DNA from: an uncultured Collinsella sp.
GTDB lineage: Bacteria; Actinomycetota; Coriobacteriia; Coriobacteriales; Coriobacteriaceae
Reading direction: 5' to 3'
DNA: 43,529 bases
NCBI GenBank assembly: GCA_902465015.1
Contig: CABQLK010000013.1
Coordinates: forward strand, 1-43,529
The notes below the pieces were generated by a model. It searched no databases. It saw nothing but the letters and a program-made list of their open reading frames with translations, and was not told the DNA's origin. The position numbers were made by a program, and so were the translations under genes. The stretch's first letter is position 1; each line of letters starts with the position of its first letter. Below, piece after piece: positions 16,794-24,379 of the stretch.

Positions 16794-16807
16794 GGTGAAC
16801 GTTAACC
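16794..16807. promoter_or_regulatory. LacI-type operator (promoter-distal) of GH105
   Basis: GGTGAACGTTAACC lies between the putative -10 element and the GH105 ATG. It is identical to the second site at 16834-16847, exactly 40 bp centre to centre, a spacing that suits cooperative or looped binding. Confidence 0.75.
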
Positions 16808-16820
16808 TAGTGTAACGCGA

Positions 16821-16860
16821 ACGGGGATTATAAGGTGAACGTTAACCCTATAATCCCCGT
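16821..16860. promoter_or_regulatory. 40-bp palindromic promoter with central LacI-type operator
   Basis: The operator GGTGAACGTTAACC (16834-16847) sits exactly in the middle of a larger palindrome whose arms are ACGGGGATTATA and TATAATCCCCGT. A consensus -10 hexamer TATAAT therefore appears on both strands: minus at 16827-16832, proper for GH105, and plus at 16849-16854. Repressor binding would cover the region just upstream of the GH105 -10 element. On RNA the same sequence could fold into a hairpin after the SGNH gene. Confidence 0.7.
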
Positions 16861-16873
16861 AAACGGCAGACTT

Positions 16874-17545
16874 TTAACGGCAAACGGCGGTAAGTCCCGC
16901 GGCGATGCGATGCGCCAGGCGCTCATAGCCGGCAGGGCTGTAATGCAGACCGTCCGGCATGTAGAGCGCGCGGTGCTCCGGCAAAAACGGACTGATGCCG
17001 CTTTGCGCATACAGGTCGATCACCGGCACGGAGTAGCGGTCGCAGACCTCCAGCATCGCCTTTACGTAGGCGACCTGCGTCAGGCCCAGATGGTTGGCCT
17101 CGTTGCTTGCCGGGATATCCTTCTCGTGCTTGCCGCTCGTCTTGCACGGCGTCATAAACACGAGCCTTGCCTGGGACGAGCGCGCCGTGATGGTTCGAAT
17201 CAGATAGTCGACCGCACCATAGAACTCATGCACATCGGTGCTGCCCAACTCGCCGAGCGGCACATTGCGGCTAAAATCGTTGACGCCGCCAAAGACAATG
17301 TAGATATCCGCCGCATCATCGATGCCGTCTAGGCGCTCGACAAACGAATCGGTGCGGTCGGCCTTGACGGCAATGCGCGAACCCTTGATGCCAAAGTTCT
17401 CAACAGTCGCACCGTCCAACAGCGCGCCCAGGTGCGTGGTCCAGGAAATGTCGTTGCCGCCTGCGCCGCATCCATTGTCGCCCCACGTGGTCGAATCACC
17501 AAAGCAGCAGATGGTCGACTCGCTCAAGGTCTTCATCGGTTTCAT
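16874..17545 (-). CDS. SGNH/GDSL-family esterase, likely pectin/rhamnogalacturonan acetylesterase
   Basis: A 223-residue SGNH hydrolase. The nucleophile block is CCFGDSTTWGD with Ser18, the oxyanion Asn is in VFGGVND (Asn89), and the catalytic Asp/His pair is in DGLH (Asp198, His201). These are the family's core residues. In this setting it probably removes acetyl groups from pectic oligosaccharides, as rhamnogalacturonan acetylesterases do; that is inference. There is no signal peptide. GGAAGGAG precedes the ATG at 17545 by eight bases; an in-frame start 14 codons upstream lacks support. It follows the CE8 fusion gene by 78 bp and is probably the last gene of that operon. Confidence 0.8.
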   Translation of the reverse strand: MKPMKTLSESTICCFGDSTTWGDNGCGAGGNDISWTTHLGALLDGATVENFGIKGSRIAVKADRTDSFVERLDGIDDAADIYIVFGGVNDFSRNVPLGELGSTDVHEFYGAVDYLIRTITARSSQARLVFMTPCKTSGKHEKDIPASNEANHLGLTQVAYVKAMLEVCDRYSVPVIDLYAQSGISPFLPEHRALYMPDGLHYSPAGYERLAHRIAAGLTAVCR

Positions 17546-17623
17546 ATTTATACTCCTTCCCGCCCACACGGCGGTCTTTGGCCTCATCAGTCATTACCGT
17601 TTGCCCGCAACAACGCCCACGAT

Positions 17624-19786
17624 CTAGGAACGGGCCCCGGCAGCATGCCCGTCAAGCCATTCGATATCCTCGGCAAGGTACGCAACGCCCAGATGGTGTC
17701 CGCCCGGGCAAACCTCGTGCAACAGGTCGTCGGCATGTCCCACGAGGCCATAGGCGTCCCGAACGATGGAGAGCTGCTCATCAACATTCGCAAGTCCGCG
17801 GGCGCCGTTGAGATGATCACCCTCGCAACTCTGCACCAGCAGCGGGCGTGGCGCAATGAGCGACGCGATATCGCCCATATCGAGCAGGTGCCACAGTCCC
17901 GGCACATAGTTGCAGCTGCAGTTGCCGTTGAGGTGCAGCAGCGAATCGTCGACACCGTACAGATAGCCCGAGACAAACGCCTTGCGCACGCGTGGGTCGA
18001 GCGCCGCCAGGTACAACGTCATGTATCCGCCGCCCGAAAAGCCAAAGCAGCCCAGGTCGTCCATGGCAATGTCGCCGCGCGCCTCCAGGTAATCGATCAG
18101 ACGTATGTTGTCCCAGGCGTTGAGACCTGCAACCGTAAGGCCCAGCGGCTCCGCCATGCGCGCCTGGTTTAGGCAGGTCCCGCGCAGATAACTGTTCTCG
18201 TCGTCGCCCTGCCCCTTCCAGTCGCGGCGATAGCCCCAGCCACGTGCATCGGGGCAGACGGTCACATAGCCCATGCGCGCCAGACGCAAGCCGTAGTCGT
18301 AGTTAAACTTGCGTACGGCATCGTCGACCGCCGGCACGCCCGTTACGCCCGCAACACTTGCGGCGCCGGCGCCCTGGTGGCCATGCGGGCAGATATAGCA
18401 GCGCTTGCAGCCGTGCGCATCGAGCTTGGGCGCCTGCGGCTCCAGTAGGTAGAACGGCATCCAAACGTCGCGCTCCACCTGCAACATCGCATGGGTGCGC
18501 ACGATACCGCCAGCAATCTGCACTCGATCGAGCTCGCGCACCTCGATTGGCGCGCGATCCATAATCGATAAGCCCAGCAGGTCAAACAGCCGATCCCTCG
18601 TCGCAATTTGCCATGCCTCAAAGTCACCGGGCGTCGCGCCCTTAAACGCGGCGGAACGCCCCTCGCGCTTAAGACGGTCGCGAAGCGCCGGTTCGTCTTC
18701 GTAATAGATGTCGATATGCACTGTGCGGCCGCTATCGGAAAGACTGGCGGTCTCCACCGCATCACCATCGCCGCCCTCGGGGTCCCAGCCGTCCGCACCG
18801 GCAAGCACCTGCTCGCGAGCGTACCGGGCAGCGGCCGTCGCATCGAGTTCGCGCGTCCACGGCGCCCAGCCAGCAGCATCACCCGCCGGGCCATGTAGGC
18901 TTGTGCCAGCGTAGCGCGTCCTCTCGTGCGCCGCCGGCTTATTCCAGTCCCACCAACCTTCGCGCTTGATGTGTTGCCCCAGCCAGCAATCGATCAGCAC
19001 GGTTTGCGCCCACTCGCGCCAAGGACGGCCCAGGTAGACCGAATCCGGCGCCACGTCATCCGGAGCTGTAAACGAACAGCCGTGGAACACGAAGCCGTAC
19101 GGCTCTCCCTCGGGCGTCGATGCCGCCGTCACGTAACCGTTCACGTCCATATCGCGGTTGAGTGAGCGAATCTCACACCCCTCAAAATAGGCACGCGCGC
19201 CGCCAAAGATAAAGTCGACATCGCCCTCAATCCGGCAGCGTCGGAAATACTGACGGCCCACCCGGCGCGGCGCAAACTGCTTGGGCCCCATAAACCCGCC
19301 CGGTTTAACTTCGCGCGGGGGCAACGGGCCCAAAAACAGCGTGTCCTGGCGTCCCGTAATACAACAGGCGTCGACCACCAAACGGTCGCCGTCGGCGTAC
19401 AGGGCAATCGCCTGTCCCACCTCGCGACCATCCCCGGCGTCGTTGACGATCGTGAGGTTCTCGAGCCGCACGTCGTCGGCATCGACTAAAACGGTATAGG
19501 TCCTAAACGTGCCGAGCGTACCGTCGACACCCGAGCCGTCCTCCGAGGGCATCTTGGCACCCAGGCTGCCCACGATGCACACGCTGTCAGCCGTCTCGCC
19601 CGCCAACGTCACATGCGGCCGATGGATCTCGACCCGCTCGCGGTACTCACCCGGATCAATATGGATCGTCACCGCCTGCTCGGCGTCCGGATAGAGTTGA
19701 TCGGTTGCCGCCAAGGCATCAGAAATCGTTGGATACGCTCCTGACGCAGCCCTCGAAACACGCAGCTCATTGATACTTTCGTTCAT
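17624..19786 (-). CDS. Fusion of CE8 pectin methylesterase and alpha/beta-hydrolase esterase
   Basis: A 720-residue two-domain protein. Residues about 5-310 are a CE8 pectinesterase beta-helix: GEYRERV near 47, GRQDTLF with Gln147 and Asp148, GDVDFIFGGA with Asp191, and YLGRPW with Arg254, covering the known catalytic residues. Residues about 350-715 are an alpha/beta hydrolase with PDARGWGYR, nucleophile Ser584 in GFSGGG, a probable Asp657 in SCEGDHLN and His in PGGHH (697-698). The first half should remove methyl esters from galacturonan; the second may remove acetyl or other ester groups. There is no signal peptide, unlike most CE8 enzymes. The start overlaps the stop of the upstream esterase gene (ATGA). 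Confidence 0.85.
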   Translation of the reverse strand: MNESINELRVSRAASGAYPTISDALAATDQLYPDAEQAVTIHIDPGEYRERVEIHRPHVTLAGETADSVCIVGSLGAKMPSEDGSGVDGTLGTFRTYTVLVDADDVRLENLTIVNDAGDGREVGQAIALYADGDRLVVDACCITGRQDTLFLGPLPPREVKPGGFMGPKQFAPRRVGRQYFRRCRIEGDVDFIFGGARAYFEGCEIRSLNRDMDVNGYVTAASTPEGEPYGFVFHGCSFTAPDDVAPDSVYLGRPWREWAQTVLIDCWLGQHIKREGWWDWNKPAAHERTRYAGTSLHGPAGDAAGWAPWTRELDATAAARYAREQVLAGADGWDPEGGDGDAVETASLSDSGRTVHIDIYYEDEPALRDRLKREGRSAAFKGATPGDFEAWQIATRDRLFDLLGLSIMDRAPIEVRELDRVQIAGGIVRTHAMLQVERDVWMPFYLLEPQAPKLDAHGCKRCYICPHGHQGAGAASVAGVTGVPAVDDAVRKFNYDYGLRLARMGYVTVCPDARGWGYRRDWKGQGDDENSYLRGTCLNQARMAEPLGLTVAGLNAWDNIRLIDYLEARGDIAMDDLGCFGFSGGGYMTLYLAALDPRVRKAFVSGYLYGVDDSLLHLNGNCSCNYVPGLWHLLDMGDIASLIAPRPLLVQSCEGDHLNGARGLANVDEQLSIVRDAYGLVGHADDLLHEVCPGGHHLGVAYLAEDIEWLDGHAAGARS

Positions 19787-20592
19787 CGTCCATCACGCTC
19801 CCAGGCGGCAAACTGCTCAGGCCAGCCCTGAACCTGTGGCTGAATATGCTCGGCGCTACCCTTAAATGCCGTTTGGGCCGTGGCGAGCGATGCTCCGTGC
19901 TTTCCATGCGGAAAAATATGTAAGCTAAAGCCAATCCCGTGATCGGCAAGCGCCTGCGCAAGCAAAAGGCTATTTTGGACTGGCACCGATGCATCCTCGG
20001 CGGTATGCCATAAGAACGTACGGGGAAAACCTTCGCCCACCATGTTCTCGATCGACAACTTTTGAGCCAAAACGTCATCGGCACCCGTTAGGTGTTCAAA
20101 CGAGCCACGATGGGCATAGGCCCCCGAGCTTACGACCGGATAGCCCAAGCAAAGTGCGTCAGGCCGAATCGACTCAGGCGATGTCGCGATCGACTCTGCA
20201 AGCCAAGGTTTGTCCCAAAGCGCCCCGAGCAAGCCAACCAGGTGTCCACCCGCCGAAAAACCCATGACCGTAATCCGGTCAGGATCGACACAGAACTCCG
20301 TCGCATGACTTCGCACGGTATCGACCGCCCGCGCGAGTTCTTGCAATGCCAGCGGATAGACAGCCGGAGCAACCGAGTAGTTCAGCACAAACGCTTGGTA
20401 GCCCATCGCCAACAAACGGAGCGCTACCGGCTCGCCTTCGCGCGGCGAAACGTGATCGTAGCCGCCTCCTGGCACGACCATAACTGCAGGCAGCGGTTTT
20501 AAAGCATAAGCATCTTCGGTCGGAGCAAAAACATAAGACGCAATCGTGGCAGACGAGCCATCGACCCCGACAGGAATCGTTTTATTGAGCAT
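19783..20592 (-). CDS. Alpha/beta hydrolase, acetylesterase-like
   Basis: A 269-residue esterase/lipase-type alpha/beta hydrolase. It has an oxyanion segment VVPGGGYDHVS, the nucleophile motif GFSAGGH, a WHTAEDASVPV segment with the likely catalytic Asp, and a C-terminal FPHGKHG with the His. Related small proteins deacetylate plant cell-wall oligosaccharides, which suits the position between GH28 and the CE8 fusion. The substrate is inferred. AAAGGGA lies five bases before the ATG at 20592; an in-frame start 17 codons upstream is less likely. No signal peptide is evident. The stop codon overlaps the CE8 fusion start by four bases. Confidence 0.82.
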   Translation of the reverse strand: MLNKTIPVGVDGSSATIASYVFAPTEDAYALKPLPAVMVVPGGGYDHVSPREGEPVALRLLAMGYQAFVLNYSVAPAVYPLALQELARAVDTVRSHATEFCVDPDRITVMGFSAGGHLVGLLGALWDKPWLAESIATSPESIRPDALCLGYPVVSSGAYAHRGSFEHLTGADDVLAQKLSIENMVGEGFPRTFLWHTAEDASVPVQNSLLLAQALADHGIGFSLHIFPHGKHGASLATAQTAFKGSAEHIQPQVQGWPEQFAAWERDGR

Positions 20593-20644
20593 GTATTCCC
20601 TTTCACCATGATGCGTAGCGCAGCGCACACGGCCGTATCGCACG

Positions 20645-20681
20645 AGGGCTGCATTGCCGACCTATCCGACAATGCAGCCCT
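20645..20681. other. Intercistronic 12-bp perfect hairpin
   Basis: AGGGCTGCATTG at 20645-20656 is repeated inverted at 20670-20681 with a 13-base loop, between the GH28 and esterase genes. There is no T tract on the minus strand. It may stabilise or mark processing of the polycistronic message, or partly reduce read-through. Confidence 0.5.
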
Positions 20682-20696
20682 GGTCATCAACCCGGG

Positions 20697-22292
20697 TTAG
20701 GAACGGACGACTTTGCCGACGTTCTGGAGCTGCAGCTCCTCGCCGTCCTGGCCCTCAATAACCACATTTTGCAGGTCGAGGACTTTCACGTTCTGTGCGA
20801 TGATGCCCTGGCGCACCATCGGCTCCACGCCACAGGCCATGGCCGGCACAAAGGGCTCGGCATCGGCGGCAAAGGTCACATGGACATCCTGGAACGTCAG
20901 GCGCGTCACCTTGCTCTCGGGCAGTCCCGTGATATAGGCCGCGGCCGCGTGGCAGTTGGTGGCCTCGATGTCGCGGAACGTCGTGGCGCCAAAGCCGGGC
21001 GTACGGTCGTCGACGGGCACCGCGTCGCGGCTCTGGACATAGTCGGTCTTGCCGTCCTTATCGCAGAAGTAGAACGAGTTGACCACGAAGGGCGTGAGCA
21101 CCTTGTCCATGCGAATGTGCTCGAAGGTGATACCCTCGTTGACGGCGTCCTTGCCGCGGCCGCGGCGGGTCTTGACGCGCAGGCCACGGTCGGTGCGCTC
21201 AAAGAGGCACTTGCTCACGGTAAGGTCCTTGATGCCGCCGGCAGCCTCGGATCCCAGCACCACGGCGCCGTGGCCATCGTGCATATAGCAGTGCGAGACG
21301 AGCATATCGTGTGTAGCGGGACGAAGCTCGGGCTCGATGCCCAGCTTGCCGCTCTTGATGGCGATGCAGTCGTCGCCCACCGAGAACTGGCAGCCAAGGA
21401 CGCGGACAAAACCGCAGCTCTCGGGATCGAAGCCATCGGTGTTGTGGGAGTTCTTGGGACCTTCGATTGACAGGCAGAGCGCATCGACGTGCTCGCACAA
21501 GACGGGATGGATGTTCCACGCCGGGCTGTTGCGGACGGTGAAGCCCACCAGGCCCACGTTCTGGCACTCGGACAGGAAGATCATGCGCGGGCGGGCGATC
21601 TCGCGGCCCTCCTCGGGGCGGAAGATGTTCTTAAAGTCCTTATTCCACCAGTTATCCTCGGCAAAATCGGTCTGGCCGTCGATGGCGCCGCGGCCATAGA
21701 TGCACACGTCGTGCACGCTCAGACCCGTAAAGGTCGAGCAATAGGTCGAAAAGCTCTCGCCCTCCCAGCGGCCCAGGGGCAGCATATCGGTGCCGGCATA
21801 CCCGGTGCCCTTGTCACCCGTGACCGTGCCCGGAATGTAGGCAAGCGCCGCGCGGTCGTGACGGGCCAGCAGCACCGCGCCCTCGGCAAGCTCGATGTTG
21901 ATATTGCTCTTAAGGAAGAGGGACTTGATGCGGTAGTTGCCAGCGGGAATCAGCACGCGCCCGCCCTTGGGGCAGGCCATGATGGCAGCCTGGATGTTGG
22001 TGGTGTCGTCGTGCTCGGCATCGCCCTTGGCGCCGCAGTCGCGAACGTTAATGGTAAAAGGCTCTGCCGGCGTAGTGACGCCCACGCTCAGCTCGCGCTC
22101 GCCGCAAACAAAGCGAATCAGGTTGCGCTTGCCGGGAACCAGGCCGTCGACATAGGTCTCTACCGTGTTCGTGGTGCCAGTGGGCTCGTCGTTGACAAAG
22201 ATCTTCCACGTATCGGCGCAGGTAAAGTAGCCGCCGTCGTCGAGCTCGATCACGGCCGCGCGGGCGTTGCGCCAGATAACGTTCGTCTCCAT
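20697..22292 (-). CDS. GH28 polygalacturonase family hydrolase
   Basis: A 531-residue glycoside hydrolase of family 28, which hydrolyses alpha-1,4-galacturonan. An N-terminal region of about 80 residues resembles a fibronectin-like domain found in exo-acting members. The beta-helix follows with the family motifs NTDGFD (Asp285), GDDCIAIKSG (Asp307 and Asp308), GHGAVVLGSE (His341) and RVKTRRGRG, all of the catalytic set. No signal peptide is visible, so the enzyme should act on imported oligosaccharides. GAGGGAG lies six bases before the ATG at 22292. Between it and the transporter gene upstream lies an intrinsic terminator, so it is transcribed by read-through or from its own weak promoter. 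Confidence 0.92.
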   Translation of the reverse strand: METNVIWRNARAAVIELDDGGYFTCADTWKIFVNDEPTGTTNTVETYVDGLVPGKRNLIRFVCGERELSVGVTTPAEPFTINVRDCGAKGDAEHDDTTNIQAAIMACPKGGRVLIPAGNYRIKSLFLKSNINIELAEGAVLLARHDRAALAYIPGTVTGDKGTGYAGTDMLPLGRWEGESFSTYCSTFTGLSVHDVCIYGRGAIDGQTDFAEDNWWNKDFKNIFRPEEGREIARPRMIFLSECQNVGLVGFTVRNSPAWNIHPVLCEHVDALCLSIEGPKNSHNTDGFDPESCGFVRVLGCQFSVGDDCIAIKSGKLGIEPELRPATHDMLVSHCYMHDGHGAVVLGSEAAGGIKDLTVSKCLFERTDRGLRVKTRRGRGKDAVNEGITFEHIRMDKVLTPFVVNSFYFCDKDGKTDYVQSRDAVPVDDRTPGFGATTFRDIEATNCHAAAAYITGLPESKVTRLTFQDVHVTFAADAEPFVPAMACGVEPMVRQGIIAQNVKVLDLQNVVIEGQDGEELQLQNVGKVVRS

Positions 22293-22340
22293 GGATTTCT
22301 CCCTCAAAAAGATGCTCTAAAGGCAAATTGTACGCTGTTG

Positions 22341-22384
22341 AAAAAAGGGCCGCGCCTGCCGGCAGAATTCCGGTGGCACGGCCC
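22341..22384 (-). terminator. Intrinsic terminator after the transporter gene
   Basis: On the minus strand an imperfect GC-rich stem (outer GGGCCG with CGGCCC, 22347-22384) is followed by six T (complement of 22341-22346). It lies 25 bp past the transporter stop and ahead of GH28, so it may make expression of the enzyme genes lower than that of the transporter. Confidence 0.82.
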
Positions 22385-22408
22385 TGTGGTTTGGACGATG
22401 CATTGGCC

Positions 22409-23968
22409 TTACTCGGCGGGAATTACGCTGCCGTCCTGGAAGCCAACATTGTTGTGGGCAAAGCAATCCTCGTACTTAAAGCCGGAGAGCTCCTCGCAAA
22501 GCGCCTTGACCTCGGGCTTGACGTCTGCCATCTTGCCGCCCTCCTTGACGCGCTTGATCTCGTCGCAGAGGATGTCGCACTGCTCCTTGTCGATCTTGAT
22601 GCCGCGGGCAAGGACAGCTGCAAGCAGGAAGAAGCCGGCGCAGCCGATGAGCATGTAGCCGCAGATGTACAGAGGCACGGTAGCGGGCTGGGTCACGGCG
22701 TCGCTGTTGCCAGCGGTCTGAATGAAGCCGGAGGCAGCAAGGACGATAGCCCATGCGTTGACGGCGACAGCCTGGGCAATCTGCTGGCAGAGCTGCTGTG
22801 CGGAGCTGTAGATGCCCTCACGACGACGCAGGGTGATGAGCTCATCGACATCGGGGATGTAGTTGAGCAGGACATCGGGCAGATACTGGAAACCAACGTA
22901 GAAGAACTTCCAGATGGCGAAGATGACGGGGTAGGCGATCATGGCGATGGCGACCGTAGAGGTGCCGTTAATCTGACCAAAGGCGAAGTAGTTGTAGGCG
23001 ATGATGCACGCAGCGCAACCGACGTTTGCCAGGTACCAAGACTTGTGGAAGCCCTTCTTGGCCATGAGGGCGACCCAGATGGCAGTGCAGACGATAGCGA
23101 CGACCTTGCCGGGCATCTCCATCACGGACTCGTAGGACTTAGGAATCTGCAGGCAGTAGACGATGAAGAAGGACAGGCAGGCAGACCAGCAGGCGGCGGC
23201 GAGCTTTGTGGAGACCTGTGCGTACAGAACCTTGCGGAAGGACTTGTTGCGGAAGGTGGAAACGACGTCGATGAAGAACTTCTTGATGCCCTCGCCGACG
23301 CTCTCGATCTTCTCCTGAGCGACCTCCTCGGGGGTGTGCTCCCACGTGGACAGGTACACGCAGAGCAGTGAGATTGCCATGACCGAAGCGTTGATCGTAG
23401 CAATGATGAAATAGCTGAACGGGTTGGTCTCGCCAAAGGTGCCAAAACCAAAGCCGACGAGCGCTGCCATCAGGAAGCCGGCGGCGTTACCAAAGAGGTG
23501 CTTGTAGCCAGTGAGGTACGTACGCTCCTTGAAGTCGTCGGTCATCTCGATGGTAAGCGGCGACAGGTTGGCGGTGCAGAACGTGTACGCGACGTTGTAG
23601 ATCAGGTACAGCGCAAAGTAGTACGGGAAGCCGAACGGCGTAGCCACAAAGATGAGCGGCTCGGCGATCATCATCGGGATAGCCAGCAAGATCCAGAAAC
23701 GGCGACGACCAAAGATGCGGCCGATCTTGGTGGCATAGAAGTTATCGGCCACAAAGCCCATCAACGGGCAAAGAATGGCGTTGAGGTAGATGGCAAACGA
23801 ACTGATCAGCGCAGCCTCGCCTGCGGACAGGCCGCACTCCGTGGACAGGAACAGCACCATGTAGCTGTGCGTAAAGCTCAGGGCACCGGAGTTGAGCATG
23901 CCGCCCATACCAAAGCCCAAGCGCGTCCAGAATGTGATCTTGCGCTTTTTACCGATCTTGTTAGTCAT
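22409..23968 (-). CDS. GPH/MFS-type sugar transporter, probable oligogalacturonide importer
   Basis: A 519-residue membrane protein of the glycoside-pentoside-hexuronide cation symporter family in the major facilitator superfamily. The N-terminus has RLGFGMGGMLNS followed by about twelve hydrophobic segments, with the loop motif VADNFYATKIGRIFGRRRFW after the second helix pair. The C-terminal tail after the last helix is about 75 residues and soluble. Placed upstream of GH28, esterases and CE8, and under LacI-type operators, it most likely imports pectic oligosaccharides by proton or sodium symport; this is inference. GAGAGGGAG precedes the ATG at 23968; the in-frame start at 24046 overlaps operator DNA and is rejected. 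Confidence 0.85.
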   Translation of the reverse strand: MTNKIGKKRKITFWTRLGFGMGGMLNSGALSFTHSYMVLFLSTECGLSAGEAALISSFAIYLNAILCPLMGFVADNFYATKIGRIFGRRRFWILLAIPMMIAEPLIFVATPFGFPYYFALYLIYNVAYTFCTANLSPLTIEMTDDFKERTYLTGYKHLFGNAAGFLMAALVGFGFGTFGETNPFSYFIIATINASVMAISLLCVYLSTWEHTPEEVAQEKIESVGEGIKKFFIDVVSTFRNKSFRKVLYAQVSTKLAAACWSACLSFFIVYCLQIPKSYESVMEMPGKVVAIVCTAIWVALMAKKGFHKSWYLANVGCAACIIAYNYFAFGQINGTSTVAIAMIAYPVIFAIWKFFYVGFQYLPDVLLNYIPDVDELITLRRREGIYSSAQQLCQQIAQAVAVNAWAIVLAASGFIQTAGNSDAVTQPATVPLYICGYMLIGCAGFFLLAAVLARGIKIDKEQCDILCDEIKRVKEGGKMADVKPEVKALCEELSGFKYEDCFAHNNVGFQDGSVIPAE

Positions 23969-24046
23969 CGAGCTCCCTCTCTTTTCTCGATTGTCTTGGA
24001 ACAAGACATTGGAGTCCATACCGACGTCTGTCTGCATGCCGTTCAT

Positions 24047-24060
24047 GGTGAACGTTTAGC
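24047..24060. promoter_or_regulatory. LacI-type operator (downstream site) of the transporter
   Basis: GGTGAACGTTTAGC has a good left half and a degenerate right half. It lies just downstream of the putative -10 and 40 bp, centre to centre, from the next operator. Confidence 0.65.
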
Positions 24061-24086
24061 TAGATTATGCGCGATTGCTTATGATA

Positions 24087-24100
24087 GGTGAACGTTCACT
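24087..24100. promoter_or_regulatory. LacI-type operator (-35 site) of the transporter
   Basis: GGTGAACGTTCACT overlaps the putative -35 element of the minus-strand transporter promoter, a classical repressing position. Confidence 0.75.
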
Positions 24101-24113
24101 TGCATATTATCCT

Positions 24114-24141
24114 TGAACGGTCGTTTTTTGCCGTTGAACGG
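24114..24141. promoter_or_regulatory. 28-bp conserved upstream element, copy 1
   Basis: This segment begins TGAACGGTCG and ends AACGG. It matches 23 of 28 positions with 29104-29131 upstream of uxaC, at a similar distance from the putative -10 (45 versus 50 bp). It contains the half site TGAACGG twice, 21 bp apart, so it may bind the same regulator weakly or a second regulator. Confidence 0.5.
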
Positions 24142-24206
24142 ACCTGAAAATGAAAAAATCCCTGCATTTTTGATTATTAAATCGATTCAGCACCACGCAA
24201 CCACTA

Positions 24207-24220
24207 GGTGAACGTTCATT
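24207..24220. promoter_or_regulatory. LacI-type operator, distal upstream site
   Basis: GGTGAACGTTCATT is one base from the perfect 12-bp palindrome. It lies about 120 bp upstream of the -35 site of the transporter promoter and could serve as an auxiliary site for looping. Confidence 0.65.
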
Positions 24221-24294
24221 GTTCTCTGGAGATGAGAGAGGTGCCGGGCACCCTTCCCCAAAAAAAGCCGTGCACGACAACGCAACGAGAAACG

Positions 24295-24332
24295 AAAAAA
24301 CGACCCCGCCGAGAATGTCCTCAGCGGGGTCG
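24295..24332 (-). terminator. Intrinsic terminator of the uxaCBA operon
   Basis: On the minus strand CGACCCCGCTGAG pairs with CTCGGCGGGGTCG (24301-24332), followed by six T (complement of 24295-24300). It lies about 48 bp after the uxaA stop. Confidence 0.9.
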
Positions 24333-24379
24333 TCCAGTCTTTGCACAGCCTGTCCGATCACGCGCTCAACGTGTCATCG

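Larger units (their letters stand above)
23969..24379. other. 411-bp gene-free control region between uxaA and the transporter
   Basis: No supportable gene lies here. It holds the transporter promoter with a possible minus-strand -10 CATAAT (complement of 24064-24069) and a -35-like TTCACC inside the operator at 24087-24100, three LacI-type operators, a 28-bp conserved element, and the uxaA terminator. A small palindrome GTGCCGGGCAC is at 24241-24251. Confidence 0.6.
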
